From contig JAPKMT010000023.1 of assembly GCA_026645735.1 (NCBI GenBank), positions 1 to 46,053 on the forward strand: a stretch of DNA of 46,053 nucleotides, in the 5' to 3' direction. The position numbers and the translations under genes are program-made. The stretch comes from Flexilinea sp. GTDB lineage: Bacteria > Chloroflexota > Anaerolineae > Anaerolineales > Anaerolineaceae. A model generated the notes under the pieces. That model saw nothing but the letters and a program-made list of their open reading frames with translations. It had not been told where the DNA came from and made no database searches. Below, piece after piece: positions 34,583 through 42,876 of this stretch; position 1 is the first letter of the stretch; every line of letters begins with the position of its first letter.

Positions 34583-35472
34583 TGAACGACCCTGAGATTA
34601 AACAGAACGTACGTGCATTTTATGACCAGATTGGCTGGAAGAAAGAGTCTGATGGATATTATCAAAATGCTCGGTATGAAGACTTGCGACCGGTTTCTGC
34701 TGAATATATTCACCGTTGCCATATGCGGATCACCCCCTATTTTTCAGCCGGCGGAAAATTTTTTCTGGATGCCGGATCAGGTCCGGTTCAATACCCTGAA
34801 TACCTGACTTATTCGATGAATTTTGAAAAAAGAGTGTGTGCGGATATCTCCATTACCGCTTTGATAGAAGCTCGGAAAAAAATTGGCGCCCACGGTCTTT
34901 TTGTGGTCGCTGATGTTGCCAATCTCCCATTTTCTGCACAAGCTTTTGATGGAATTGTTTCGCTTCACACGCTGCATCATCTGCCATTGGAAGAGCAAAA
35001 AAAAGCCTGGCTGGATTTAATTCGAGTGTTGGCGCCAAAAAGAACTGCAGTGGTGGTAAATGGTTGGACAGAGTCAGGAATGATGAAAAAATGGCAAAAT
35101 ACGATGGGAACAATGGAGAAAATCGGCCGTTTTGCTGCAAGACTTCGAGGAAAAGATCGGAAAAAAGAACAAAAAGTTAAGCAAATCGATGCTAATGCTT
35201 CTCAGGCTACAGGAACGTTTGTGCAGAAATTGGATGCAGCCTGGATTAAAAACACATTACGTTTTCCGGAAACCTTGTCGGTTGAGATCAGGTGCTGGCG
35301 AAGTGTCAGTGTTCGCTGGCTGCGTGCGATGATTCATCAGCCTTATGGCAAACTTGCTCTGCGTATCTTGTTCCGAAATGAAGAAAAAAGACCTGAATTT
35401 TATGGTGAATATGGTCAGTATCCGTTGATCATTGTAAAAAAAATTGAAAATTGTAAGACTGAAAACTCATAA
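34582..35472 (+). CDS. Class I SAM-dependent methyltransferase
   Basis: A 296-residue protein. Motif I is FLDAGSGPVQYPEY (about 55-68), followed by ADIS and ADVANLPFSAQAFDGIVSLHTLHHLP, the usual SAM-binding and post-motif regions. A basic insertion (about 180-215) separates the core from the C-terminus. Its ATG overlaps the preceding stop (TAATG). In a Wzm/Wzt cluster a sugar methyltransferase commonly caps or decorates the glycan. It also looks like a UbiE/COQ5-type protein, so the acceptor is only inferred. Confidence 0.85.
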   Translation: MNDPEIKQNVRAFYDQIGWKKESDGYYQNARYEDLRPVSAEYIHRCHMRITPYFSAGGKFFLDAGSGPVQYPEYLTYSMNFEKRVCADISITALIEARKKIGAHGLFVVADVANLPFSAQAFDGIVSLHTLHHLPLEEQKKAWLDLIRVLAPKRTAVVVNGWTESGMMKKWQNTMGTMEKIGRFAARLRGKDRKKEQKVKQIDANASQATGTFVQKLDAAWIKNTLRFPETLSVEIRCWRSVSVRWLRAMIHQPYGKLALRILFRNEEKRPEFYGEYGQYPLIIVKKIENCKTENS

Positions 35473-35510
35473 TTTTCAGTTGGATTCGGAATATCTTGAA
35501 GGAGAATTGA

Positions 35511-36518
35511 ATGGACTGGACAAATAAAGTAGTCTTAATTACTGGCGGGACCGGTTCTTTTGGCAAAAAATTCATCAGGACGATGTTGAATGAATATCAT
35601 CCTGCAAAGATTATCGTTTACAGCAGAGATGAATTAAAACAATACGAAATGCAAATCTCAGGTTATGACGATCCAAGTTTGCGATATTTTCTTGGTGACA
35701 TTCGCGATCTTCCCAGGTTGAAACGAGCCTTTGAGGGAGTGGATATTGTGGTACATGCTGCTGCGTTAAAACAGGTTCCTGCTTGTGAATACAATCCGAT
35801 GGAAGCTGTTAAAACAAATATTCTTGGCAGTCAAAATGTCATTGAAGCCGCTCTTGACGCCGGTGTGAAAAAAGTTCTCGCAATTAGCACCGATAAGGCA
35901 GTTAATCCGCTAAATTTGTATGGGGTTACAAAATTGGCTGCTGAAAAACTCTTTATTCAAAGTAACTCTTATGCAGGCGGTCGTACCGTGCGCTTTTCCT
36001 GTGTTCGATACGGAAATGTGGTTGGCAGTCGCGGATCTGTAGTTCCGGTTTTTCTGCGGCAAAGTGCAAATGGCACGTTGACGGTAACGGATGAACGGAT
36101 GACGCGATTCTGGATTTCTCTGGAAAATGGCGTCCATTTTGTCATTCGCTGCACAGAACAGATGTATGGAGGTGAAGTTTTTGTTCCGAAAATTCCCAGT
36201 ATGGCGGTTAAGGATCTGGCGACAGCCATCGCTCCGGAAGCACAAATTATGTATACTGGCATTCGTCCGGGAGAAAAACTGCATGAAGTTCTGATTTCTG
36301 AGGATGAGGCACGAAACTCAGTTGAACTGAGTGATATGTTTGTAGTGCAGCCGACCGGAACCACCTGGTTTGGTCGTGAATGGGAAAAAATTGGCAAACC
36401 GCTGCCAGAAGGATTCCATTATTCCAGTGATAATAATTCGGAATGGCTCAATTTGGAAGGTGTTAAACGGATGATTGCTCCTTTTAAAGAAGCATTTGAT
36501 AACGGACATCCTAAATGA
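35511..36518 (+). CDS. UDP-N-acetylglucosamine 4,6-dehydratase (inverting), PseB-like
   Basis: A 335-residue SDR with GGTGSFGKKF (about 12-21), KQVPACEYNPMEAVKTNI, and the catalytic STDKAVNPLNLYGVTKLAAEK with the Tyr and Lys. The STDKAVNP form is typical of PseB, FlaA1 and CapE-type inverting 4,6-dehydratases. It makes a UDP-2-acetamido-2,6-dideoxy-4-ketohexose, inverting at C5 in the PseB case. AAGGAG precedes the ATG. Its stop overlaps the next gene's ATG (ATGA). It feeds either 6-deoxy-aminosugars or pseudaminic-like acids; the gene context is discussed under findings. Confidence 0.9.
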   Translation: MDWTNKVVLITGGTGSFGKKFIRTMLNEYHPAKIIVYSRDELKQYEMQISGYDDPSLRYFLGDIRDLPRLKRAFEGVDIVVHAAALKQVPACEYNPMEAVKTNILGSQNVIEAALDAGVKKVLAISTDKAVNPLNLYGVTKLAAEKLFIQSNSYAGGRTVRFSCVRYGNVVGSRGSVVPVFLRQSANGTLTVTDERMTRFWISLENGVHFVIRCTEQMYGGEVFVPKIPSMAVKDLATAIAPEAQIMYTGIRPGEKLHEVLISEDEARNSVELSDMFVVQPTGTTWFGREWEKIGKPLPEGFHYSSDNNSEWLNLEGVKRMIAPFKEAFDNGHPK

Positions 36519-37486
36519 GTCAACAACACACCATGGCATCCACCGATTTACCGGCAAGCAAGAAAAAACTGCTGGTAACAGGAGCTTCCGGCCTGCTGGG
36601 TTTAAATCTGGCTTTACAGCTGAGAGATGCTTATCAAGTGACAGGTGTTTTCAATCAGAAGCGGATGCATCAAACTCCCTTTGAATTAATTCAGGGGGAT
36701 TTTTTTGTGGAAAATACCGCTGAAAAGCTGGTTGCTGAAGTACAGCCGGATGTGATCATCCATTGTGCTGCGATGGCGAATATTGATGCCTGTGAAAAAG
36801 ATCAAGAGAAGGCACATTATATTAATGGTGTTGTCCCTGGAAAAATTGCTTTCGAAGCCAGAAGAAATAAAATTCGTTTCATTCATATCTCAACGGATGC
36901 AGTATTTGACGGCGTGGATTGCGGCGAAAATGGTTATCATGAAGAGGATCGAACAAACCCAAACAATGTTTATGCTCAGACAAAATTACTGGGAGAACAG
37001 AATGTCATGGATCAGAATCCGGATGCTTTGGTAGCCCGTGTCAATTTCTATGGTTGGAGTGTGGCACAAAACCGAAGTCTGGGAGAGATTTTTTTCCAAA
37101 ATCTGATTCAAAAAAAACCGATGATGGGATTTACTGATGTTTTTTTCAGTACGCTTTACGTTCAAAATCTTGTTCGTATCCTGGATCGATTGATCCACGA
37201 ACAAGCTTCCGGTATCTATCATGTTTTCAGTTCTGATTATCAAAGCAAATATGAGTTTGGAGTATCCATTGCACGACGGTTTGGATTGGATGCGTCATTA
37301 ATTTCTCCGGTTTCGTGGAAAGACAGCGGATTGGCCGCAAAACGTTCACCCAATTTGATTATGAATACTGATAAACTGCAGCGGTTGTTGGGAGTCAGTC
37401 TGCCGACGCAAATGGAGAGCCTTGAAAATTTCTATCAGGCATATCGGGATGGACTGCCGGAATTATTAAAAAAGACTGGATTCTAA
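36515..37486 (+). CDS. SDR sugar reductase, RmlD-like
   Basis: A 323-residue protein with TGASGLLG (22-29), IHCAAMANIDACEKDQEKA, the ISTDAVFDG motif, and catalytic VYAQTKLLGEQ. This matches the RmlD family, which reduces dTDP-4-keto-L-rhamnose, and relatives that reduce 4-keto-6-deoxy-aminosugars. It is translationally coupled to the PseB-like dehydratase gene, so it most likely reduces that enzyme's 4-keto product. It lacks the C-terminal cupin of CapF/FnlB. Confidence 0.85.
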   Translation: MSQQHTMASTDLPASKKKLLVTGASGLLGLNLALQLRDAYQVTGVFNQKRMHQTPFELIQGDFFVENTAEKLVAEVQPDVIIHCAAMANIDACEKDQEKAHYINGVVPGKIAFEARRNKIRFIHISTDAVFDGVDCGENGYHEEDRTNPNNVYAQTKLLGEQNVMDQNPDALVARVNFYGWSVAQNRSLGEIFFQNLIQKKPMMGFTDVFFSTLYVQNLVRILDRLIHEQASGIYHVFSSDYQSKYEFGVSIARRFGLDASLISPVSWKDSGLAAKRSPNLIMNTDKLQRLLGVSLPTQMESLENFYQAYRDGLPELLKKTGF

Positions 37487-37631
37487 AGACGGATCTTGCA
37501 AAGGGATAATCCTTCCTGAAGTTATCCTCCATAATAGCTGAGGGATACAAATCGAAAACTTTTATCTTATAAGAATTACTCAATGAACAAATCAATTCAT
37601 CAGAAATCTTATACCGTAAACAGGATGAATT

Positions 37632-38699
37632 ATGAATAAAATAAAAATCGGTAACAAAACAATCGGGATTGATGACCCTGTATATTTCATCGCTGATATT
37701 GCTGCCAACCATGATGGCGATTTGAATCGGGCAAAACAATTAATTCATATTGCAAAAGAAAATGGTGCTGATGCCGCAAAATTTCAGAACTTTAAAGCTG
37801 AAAAAATTGTCTCCGATTACGGTTTCCGAACCATGGGCGGGCAGCAATCCCATCAGGCAAAATGGAAAAAATCCGTTTTTGAAGTTTATCAGGATGCTTC
37901 GGTACCCGATCGCTGGTCTTCCGAATTAAGAGAAACATGCGACAAAGAGGAGATTGAATATTTCTCTGCCCCATATGATTTTGAATCGATCGACTGGCTG
38001 GATGGGTACATGTCAGTGTATAAAATCGGATCCGGAGATATCGACTGGCTTGAATCATTGGAGCGAATTGCTTCAAAAGGCAAACCGGTTTTGCTGGCAA
38101 CCGGTGCCTCGGATTTGTGCGATGTGCAGCGTGCAGTTCACACAATCCTTTCGAAAAATTCACAACTGGTTTTAATGCAGTGCAATACCAACTATACAGC
38201 CAGCCTTGAAAACTTTCAATATATTCATCTGCGTGTTTTGCTGACTTATGCGGCGATTTGGCCGGATTTGATTTTGGGATTATCCGATCACACACCCGGA
38301 CATTCAACCGTTTTAGGCGCAGTAGCTCTCGGCGCCCGTGTGATTGAAAAGCACTTTACGGATGACAACAATCGAGAAGGTCCGGATCATAAATTTGCGA
38401 TGAATCCTGTCTCCTGGGCGGCAATGATCGAAAATACGCGCCAGTTGGAGAAAGCGCTGGGTTCTCCAGAAAAGTATGTTAACGAGAATGAATTGGAAAC
38501 TTCGGTAATCCAGAGGCGCTGTCTCCGTGCAGCTCGCGACATTAAAGCAGGTGAAGTTTTTTCAAGGGATATGATTGATGTATTGCGCCCTGCCGTCCCG
38601 GGAGCCATCAAACCACCGGAGATTTCTGCTGTAATTGGCATGAAAGCGTTGGTGGATATTCCATTTGGTAAAGAAATCAATTGGAGCCTGCTGGGATAA
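37632..38699 (+). CDS. Nonulosonic acid synthase (NeuB/PseI/SpsE family)
   Basis: A 355-residue protein. The TIM-barrel starts FIADIAANHDGDLNRAKQLI, with ADAAKFQNFKAEKI, KIGSGDIDWL, LATGAS, LMQCNTNYTA, LGLSDHTPGHS and GARVIEKHFTDD, the PEP- and metal-binding segments of NeuB enzymes. A C-terminal SAF antifreeze-like domain (about 288-355) is present. It condenses a six-carbon amino sugar with PEP to a nine-carbon acid. AGGA precedes the ATG. The preceding dehydratase and reductase fit a 6-deoxy substrate. Sialic, legionaminic and pseudaminic variants cannot be told apart by eye. Confidence 0.93.
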   Translation: MNKIKIGNKTIGIDDPVYFIADIAANHDGDLNRAKQLIHIAKENGADAAKFQNFKAEKIVSDYGFRTMGGQQSHQAKWKKSVFEVYQDASVPDRWSSELRETCDKEEIEYFSAPYDFESIDWLDGYMSVYKIGSGDIDWLESLERIASKGKPVLLATGASDLCDVQRAVHTILSKNSQLVLMQCNTNYTASLENFQYIHLRVLLTYAAIWPDLILGLSDHTPGHSTVLGAVALGARVIEKHFTDDNNREGPDHKFAMNPVSWAAMIENTRQLEKALGSPEKYVNENELETSVIQRRCLRAARDIKAGEVFSRDMIDVLRPAVPGAIKPPEISAVIGMKALVDIPFGKEINWSLLG

Positions 38700-38793
38700 A
38701 TCAACCAAAGCAAGATTGCGTATGGACGCCAATGTTGCTGGAAAAGTCAACTCAAATTCTCCTATAGGATCAGAAAGTTTTTTTCATAAATTT

Positions 38794-39918
38794 ATGAAAG
38801 TTTTATTTTTTTCAAGAGACTATACACCACATGATTATCGCTTTTTAAAGGCAATAACTGAAATAGGCCATGAGTGTTATTACTTGCGACTGGAAGATCG
38901 GGGTCAGAATCTGGAACGCAGAAATCTTCCTGACTCAGTGCGGTTGGTTGACTGGAAGTGGGGAAAGTTACATCGAAATCCTGCAAATGATCCTGATGTC
39001 ATCCATGATTTGAAAACAATCTGGAACGAAATCCGGCCGGATGTAATTCATACCGGACCGCTTCCGGATGTATCCTGGCTTGCAGCGAAAGCGGACTTGC
39101 ATCCGCATGCCGCGATGTCCTGGGGTTTTGATCTTATGCATGACATCGAAATCAGTGCCGAAATGAGAGCGACGACCGCAGCTGCATTGCAAAATGCGGA
39201 CTGGTTTTTAGGCGATTGTTATGTAGAACGCGATATGGCTGCATCTCTGGGATTGAATCCTGCCCATGCAACGATTTTTCCCTGGGGTGTTGATTTGAAG
39301 AAACTGGTTCGTGAAAAAAGTTCCATTCGAGAGAAACTGGCACAAGAGGACGACTTTGTTCTTATCAGTTTGCGAACAATGGAGCCAAATTACAGCGTTG
39401 CCACCATTGTGAAAGGTTTTTTGCTGGCTGCGCAAAAAATCGCATCCTTAAAGCTGTTATTAATAGGGGATGGCAGCCAAAAAAATATGCTGCAGCAAAT
39501 AGTATCCTTAGCTCCTGAGGATGTTCAGAAGCGTATTTTCTGGATTGGACGAAAAAAGAATGATGAACTGAAGGATTACTATTGCGCATCCGATCTTTAT
39601 CTAAGTGCATCGATTACGGATGGAACATCCGTGTCTCTGCTTGAGGCGATGGCATTTGAAGTTCCGGTGCTTGTTTCTGCTATTCCAGGTAATCTTGAAT
39701 GGGTGACAACAGGTGAAACGGGTCTTCTTTTTGAGACCAATAATGAACAGATGCTGTCAGAAAAAATCCTCTATTGTTATTATAATCAGGAAAAACTGGA
39801 TACAATCGCAAAAGCTGCGCGACGCATGGTGGACGAGAATGCTGACTGGGAAAAGAATAAATATTTATTGACAACCGCGTATGAACAGGCAATTGCAATA
39901 GCAAAAAGCAGAACTTAA
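38794..39918 (+). CDS. Glycosyltransferase family 4-like
   Basis: 374 residues from the ATG at 38794, chosen because the GT-B core starts MKVLFFSRDYTPHDY; in-frame upstream starts (38665, 38722) would overlap the NeuB-like gene or add an unlikely tail. No good ribosome binding site is seen. GT4 landmarks are RPDVIHTGPLPDVSWLAA, FPWGVDLKK, LLLIGDGSQKNML, RIFWIGRKKNDELKDYYCASDLYLSASITDGTSVSLLEAMAFEVPVLVSAIPGNLEWV, and GLLFE. These are the donor-site helix and EX7E-like acidic pair. It transfers a sugar in cell-surface glycan assembly; donor unknown. Confidence 0.87.
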   Translation: MKVLFFSRDYTPHDYRFLKAITEIGHECYYLRLEDRGQNLERRNLPDSVRLVDWKWGKLHRNPANDPDVIHDLKTIWNEIRPDVIHTGPLPDVSWLAAKADLHPHAAMSWGFDLMHDIEISAEMRATTAAALQNADWFLGDCYVERDMAASLGLNPAHATIFPWGVDLKKLVREKSSIREKLAQEDDFVLISLRTMEPNYSVATIVKGFLLAAQKIASLKLLLIGDGSQKNMLQQIVSLAPEDVQKRIFWIGRKKNDELKDYYCASDLYLSASITDGTSVSLLEAMAFEVPVLVSAIPGNLEWVTTGETGLLFETNNEQMLSEKILYCYYNQEKLDTIAKAARRMVDENADWEKNKYLLTTAYEQAIAIAKSRT

Positions 39919-40075
39919 CCGGTTTTATGAAGATATGTTCATATTTTGTTGCAAAGCAAGTGAAAATGAATTGGTGATGATCATAGTAAATGACACACAG
40001 CGAGATCGTTCCTGCAAAGGAAAAATCTCTTGATGTATGAGGAAAAATTAAAATGGTGAATTCCGGAAAGTACGC

Positions 40076-40843
40076 ATGAAGAAAATATTGATAATCCAGG
40101 CTCGAATGGGATCGAGCAGATTGCCGGGAAAAGTCTTATTAGATTTACAGGGCAGACCGGTACTCGAATGGGTGGTGCGCCGTGGGGCGCAGGCGAAATT
40201 CATTGATGGAGTTCTTGTAGCAACAACTGTGAATATGACAGATGACCCAATTGAAAATTGGTGTCAAGAGAATGGCGTAGGTTGCTTTCGCGGATCAGAG
40301 TTTGATGTTCTGGACCGTTTTTATCAGGCTGCCAAACACGTTCACTGTGATTTGATTGTGCGCGTCACTGCAGATTGTCCGTTGATTGATCCTGCAGTTA
40401 TCGACGATACGATTCATCTTTTCCTCAAATCAGGAGCAGATTTTTCTGCAAATCGTCTGCCACCGCCCTGGCATCGAACATTTCCCGTCGGACTGGATGT
40501 GGAAGTCGTCAGTTTTCAGAACCTTGAGAAAGCATGGTATGAAACGATGGAACCTTTTGAGCGGGAACATGTGATGCCATGGTTTTATTCTGTTAAAGGT
40601 CGTTGTAAAGTCGAAATTCTGGATCATGATCCGGACTTTGGAAATCATCGCTGGACCATCGATACACCGGATGATTATTTACTCTTGCAAGAAATATTTA
40701 AAAGATTATCAGATCCCATGCAAGCTTCATGGTATGATGTATTAAAAATCATTGAACAAAATCCGGATTTGGAACGGATTAATGAATCTACTCATGCAAA
40801 ACAGGTTGATGTTGTGGATGAAAGGAGCTTGAAAAAGACATGA
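40076..40843 (+). CDS. Cytidylyltransferase-like protein (SpsF/CMP-NeuNAc synthetase family)
   Basis: A 255-residue protein with IIQARMGSSRLPGKVLLDLQGRPVLEWVV, the nucleotide-binding opening of CTP-transferases. VLVATTVNMTDDPIENWC, FRGSEFDVLDRFYQAA and RVTADCPLIDP follow. SpsF-type proteins activate nonulosonic acids as CMP-sugars or act in the same step. It follows the NeuB-like and GT4 genes and overlaps the next gene by four bases, so it most likely charges the NeuB product. Confidence 0.87.
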   Translation: MKKILIIQARMGSSRLPGKVLLDLQGRPVLEWVVRRGAQAKFIDGVLVATTVNMTDDPIENWCQENGVGCFRGSEFDVLDRFYQAAKHVHCDLIVRVTADCPLIDPAVIDDTIHLFLKSGADFSANRLPPPWHRTFPVGLDVEVVSFQNLEKAWYETMEPFEREHVMPWFYSVKGRCKVEILDHDPDFGNHRWTIDTPDDYLLLQEIFKRLSDPMQASWYDVLKIIEQNPDLERINESTHAKQVDVVDERSLKKT

Positions 40844-41769
40844 GTTTGATGACAATTTTTATATCTCCAAAAGCCTTCACCAGGAATCATATCGCAACAA
40901 TTCAATGGAATGCAATTCAATCATGGAAACAACTTGGAAAAGAGGTGGATGTTGTCTTGATTGGCGATGATCCCGGCGTGGAAGAAGCATCCATTGATTT
41001 GGAGGTCCGCTATATTCCGCATGTGAATCGAAATGCATCCGGGACGCCGTTACTGAGCGATATTTTCTTGTTAGCCCGAGAAACATCTATCTCCCCATTA
41101 ATGGCATATGTGAATGCCGATATCATTCTTCTTCCAAATTTTCTGGAAATTTCCGAAAAATTATTACGATACGAGAAACAGTTCTTACTGGTCGGGCAGC
41201 GCTGGGATTTAGATATCCGTGAAAAAATCAACTTTTCTGAAGGATGGGTTGATCGGATCCAGACGGATTTGAAAAGTCGCGGCAGACGCCATCCGGCAGG
41301 AGGTAGTGATTATTTTGTATTCCCTAGAACCTGTTTTATGAAATTACCTGATTTTGCAATCGGTCGATCCGGTTGGGACAACTGGATGCTATATGAAGCA
41401 AGGATGAATGGCTGGAAACTGATTGATTGTTCTAATTCTATTGACATTATCCATCAAGACCATGATTATGCACATCTTCCAGGAGGACAGCCTCATTACC
41501 GTCAGCAGGAATCTTTTGAGAATGTGAAACTGGCTGGAGGAAAACGAACGGTTTTTTCCCTGCTGGATTGTGACTGGAAGATGAAAAAAGATGGATCTTT
41601 AACCCGCCCCAAACTGACAAATAAGAAAATATTAAGAGAAATCGAAATTTTCCCGCTGGTAACCTTAAAATCAAGAGTTTTGGGAGATGCTGCTTTTGCA
41701 GTATTTCATCCAAAGAAAGCGTATGGTGAATTACGCAGACACTTTAGTAAAAATCAGGAGAATTCCTGA
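40840..41769 (+). CDS. Probable glycosyltransferase (GT-A-like, surface glycan)
   Basis: A 309-residue protein. It starts MSLMTIFISPKAFTRNHIATIQWNAIQSW. YVNADIILLPNFL could be the metal-binding DxD-like segment, and GGSDYFVFPRTCF and GRSGWDNWMLYEA follow. The pattern recalls GT-A enzymes acting on capsule glycans, but no family is certain. Its start overlaps the SpsF-like stop, so it is translationally coupled and may use the CMP-sugar. Confidence 0.62.
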   Translation: MSLMTIFISPKAFTRNHIATIQWNAIQSWKQLGKEVDVVLIGDDPGVEEASIDLEVRYIPHVNRNASGTPLLSDIFLLARETSISPLMAYVNADIILLPNFLEISEKLLRYEKQFLLVGQRWDLDIREKINFSEGWVDRIQTDLKSRGRRHPAGGSDYFVFPRTCFMKLPDFAIGRSGWDNWMLYEARMNGWKLIDCSNSIDIIHQDHDYAHLPGGQPHYRQQESFENVKLAGGKRTVFSLLDCDWKMKKDGSLTRPKLTNKKILREIEIFPLVTLKSRVLGDAAFAVFHPKKAYGELRRHFSKNQENS

Positions 41770-41804
41770 CATCGACGGATGATACGGAATACAAGGGAGA
41801 CACC

Positions 41805-42767
41805 ATGCGACTGGGACAAAATCCTGCAAAATTTGTGAAGGATGTAGCGAAACCTGCCAGGGTAACTGTGGCAGTCTTGAACTATATCCCGTTCATCAGT
41901 GGTTTCTATGCCGAAATGCCTGAAGTTCTGAAAGCCTGTTTAAATAGTATTCGAAACAGCACAACGGATATCGATTATGATCTGATGGTTTTCGACAATG
42001 GAAGCTGCGATGAAATAAAAGCATACTTGTTAAATGAACAGAAGTCGGGCAAGATCCAATACCTTATTTTTTCTGAAAAAAATTTGGGTAAAGGTGGCGC
42101 CTGGAATATCATTCTGAAAGGTGCACCCGGTGAAATTATCGCTTATACCGACAACGATTGCCTGTTTTCTCCAGGCTGGCTATCAGGCAGCCTGAAAATT
42201 TTGGAAACATACCCCCATGTCGGTATGGTGACAGCAAGACCTTTTCGAACCAATCCTGATTATTACAGCAGCACGCTTGAATGGGCTAATAATCAGGCAG
42301 GTGTTCACCATAAGAATGGACAACTTGTCCCTTATGAAATTTTTCGAGAATTTGATTTAAGTCTCGGACAACCTGAAGAAGAAATCCGGGCGCATTATGA
42401 CTCCAGCGAAGATCATTTACTGACCTATCATGAAGTTCAGGCGATGGTTGGCGCATCTCATTGGCAATTTACAGCATATCGCAGTGTCTTATCCGAATTT
42501 CTCCCCTTCCAAATGGATCGTCCGATGGGCCAGGTGAAACAATTGGATATGCGGATGAATGAAAAAGGGTATTTACGATTGATGACCGCGCAACCATTTG
42601 CGATGAATATGAGTAATACAACAGAAAATGTCGCCAGCACGGCTGCTCAAGCAATCCCTGAAAAAACTGTGGAACATCGATTTATCGATCTCCCGCCTGT
42701 CAAAAAAATACTTCTGGGTGTGTACAATAAGATTTTTCACTGGTATTATGATCAAAGATCAAAATAG
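41805..42767 (+). CDS. Glycosyltransferase family 2-like
   Basis: A 320-residue protein with VTVAVLNYI at the start of the GT-A fold, LKACLNSIRNS, DYDLMVFDNGSCD, FSEKNLGKGGAWNIIL, IAYTDNDCLFSPGWL (DND as the metal-binding motif) and VGMVTARPF. It is a canonical GT2 arrangement. AGGGAG precedes the ATG. Donor and acceptor are not readable. Its neighbours place it in glycan assembly on the cytoplasmic side. Confidence 0.87.
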   Translation: MRLGQNPAKFVKDVAKPARVTVAVLNYIPFISGFYAEMPEVLKACLNSIRNSTTDIDYDLMVFDNGSCDEIKAYLLNEQKSGKIQYLIFSEKNLGKGGAWNIILKGAPGEIIAYTDNDCLFSPGWLSGSLKILETYPHVGMVTARPFRTNPDYYSSTLEWANNQAGVHHKNGQLVPYEIFREFDLSLGQPEEEIRAHYDSSEDHLLTYHEVQAMVGASHWQFTAYRSVLSEFLPFQMDRPMGQVKQLDMRMNEKGYLRLMTAQPFAMNMSNTTENVASTAAQAIPEKTVEHRFIDLPPVKKILLGVYNKIFHWYYDQRSK

Positions 42768-42876
42768 AGTCAAATTCTCAAAACACACTGAAAGCGTCTC
42801 TCAGCGGGGACTGTTATGCTGAATTCACATGAATAACCAGCCGGGAGATTTTTGGATCATGATTTTCAGATAAAGT

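Noticed and set aside
37507-37532. Inverted repeat GGATAA/TTATCC before the NeuB-like gene
   Set aside because: Short stem, no T-run, and the genes on both sides belong to the same cluster.
37792-38307. A 171-codon minus-strand open frame
   Set aside because: It is the shadow of the NeuB-like gene, whose motifs are complete on the other strand.
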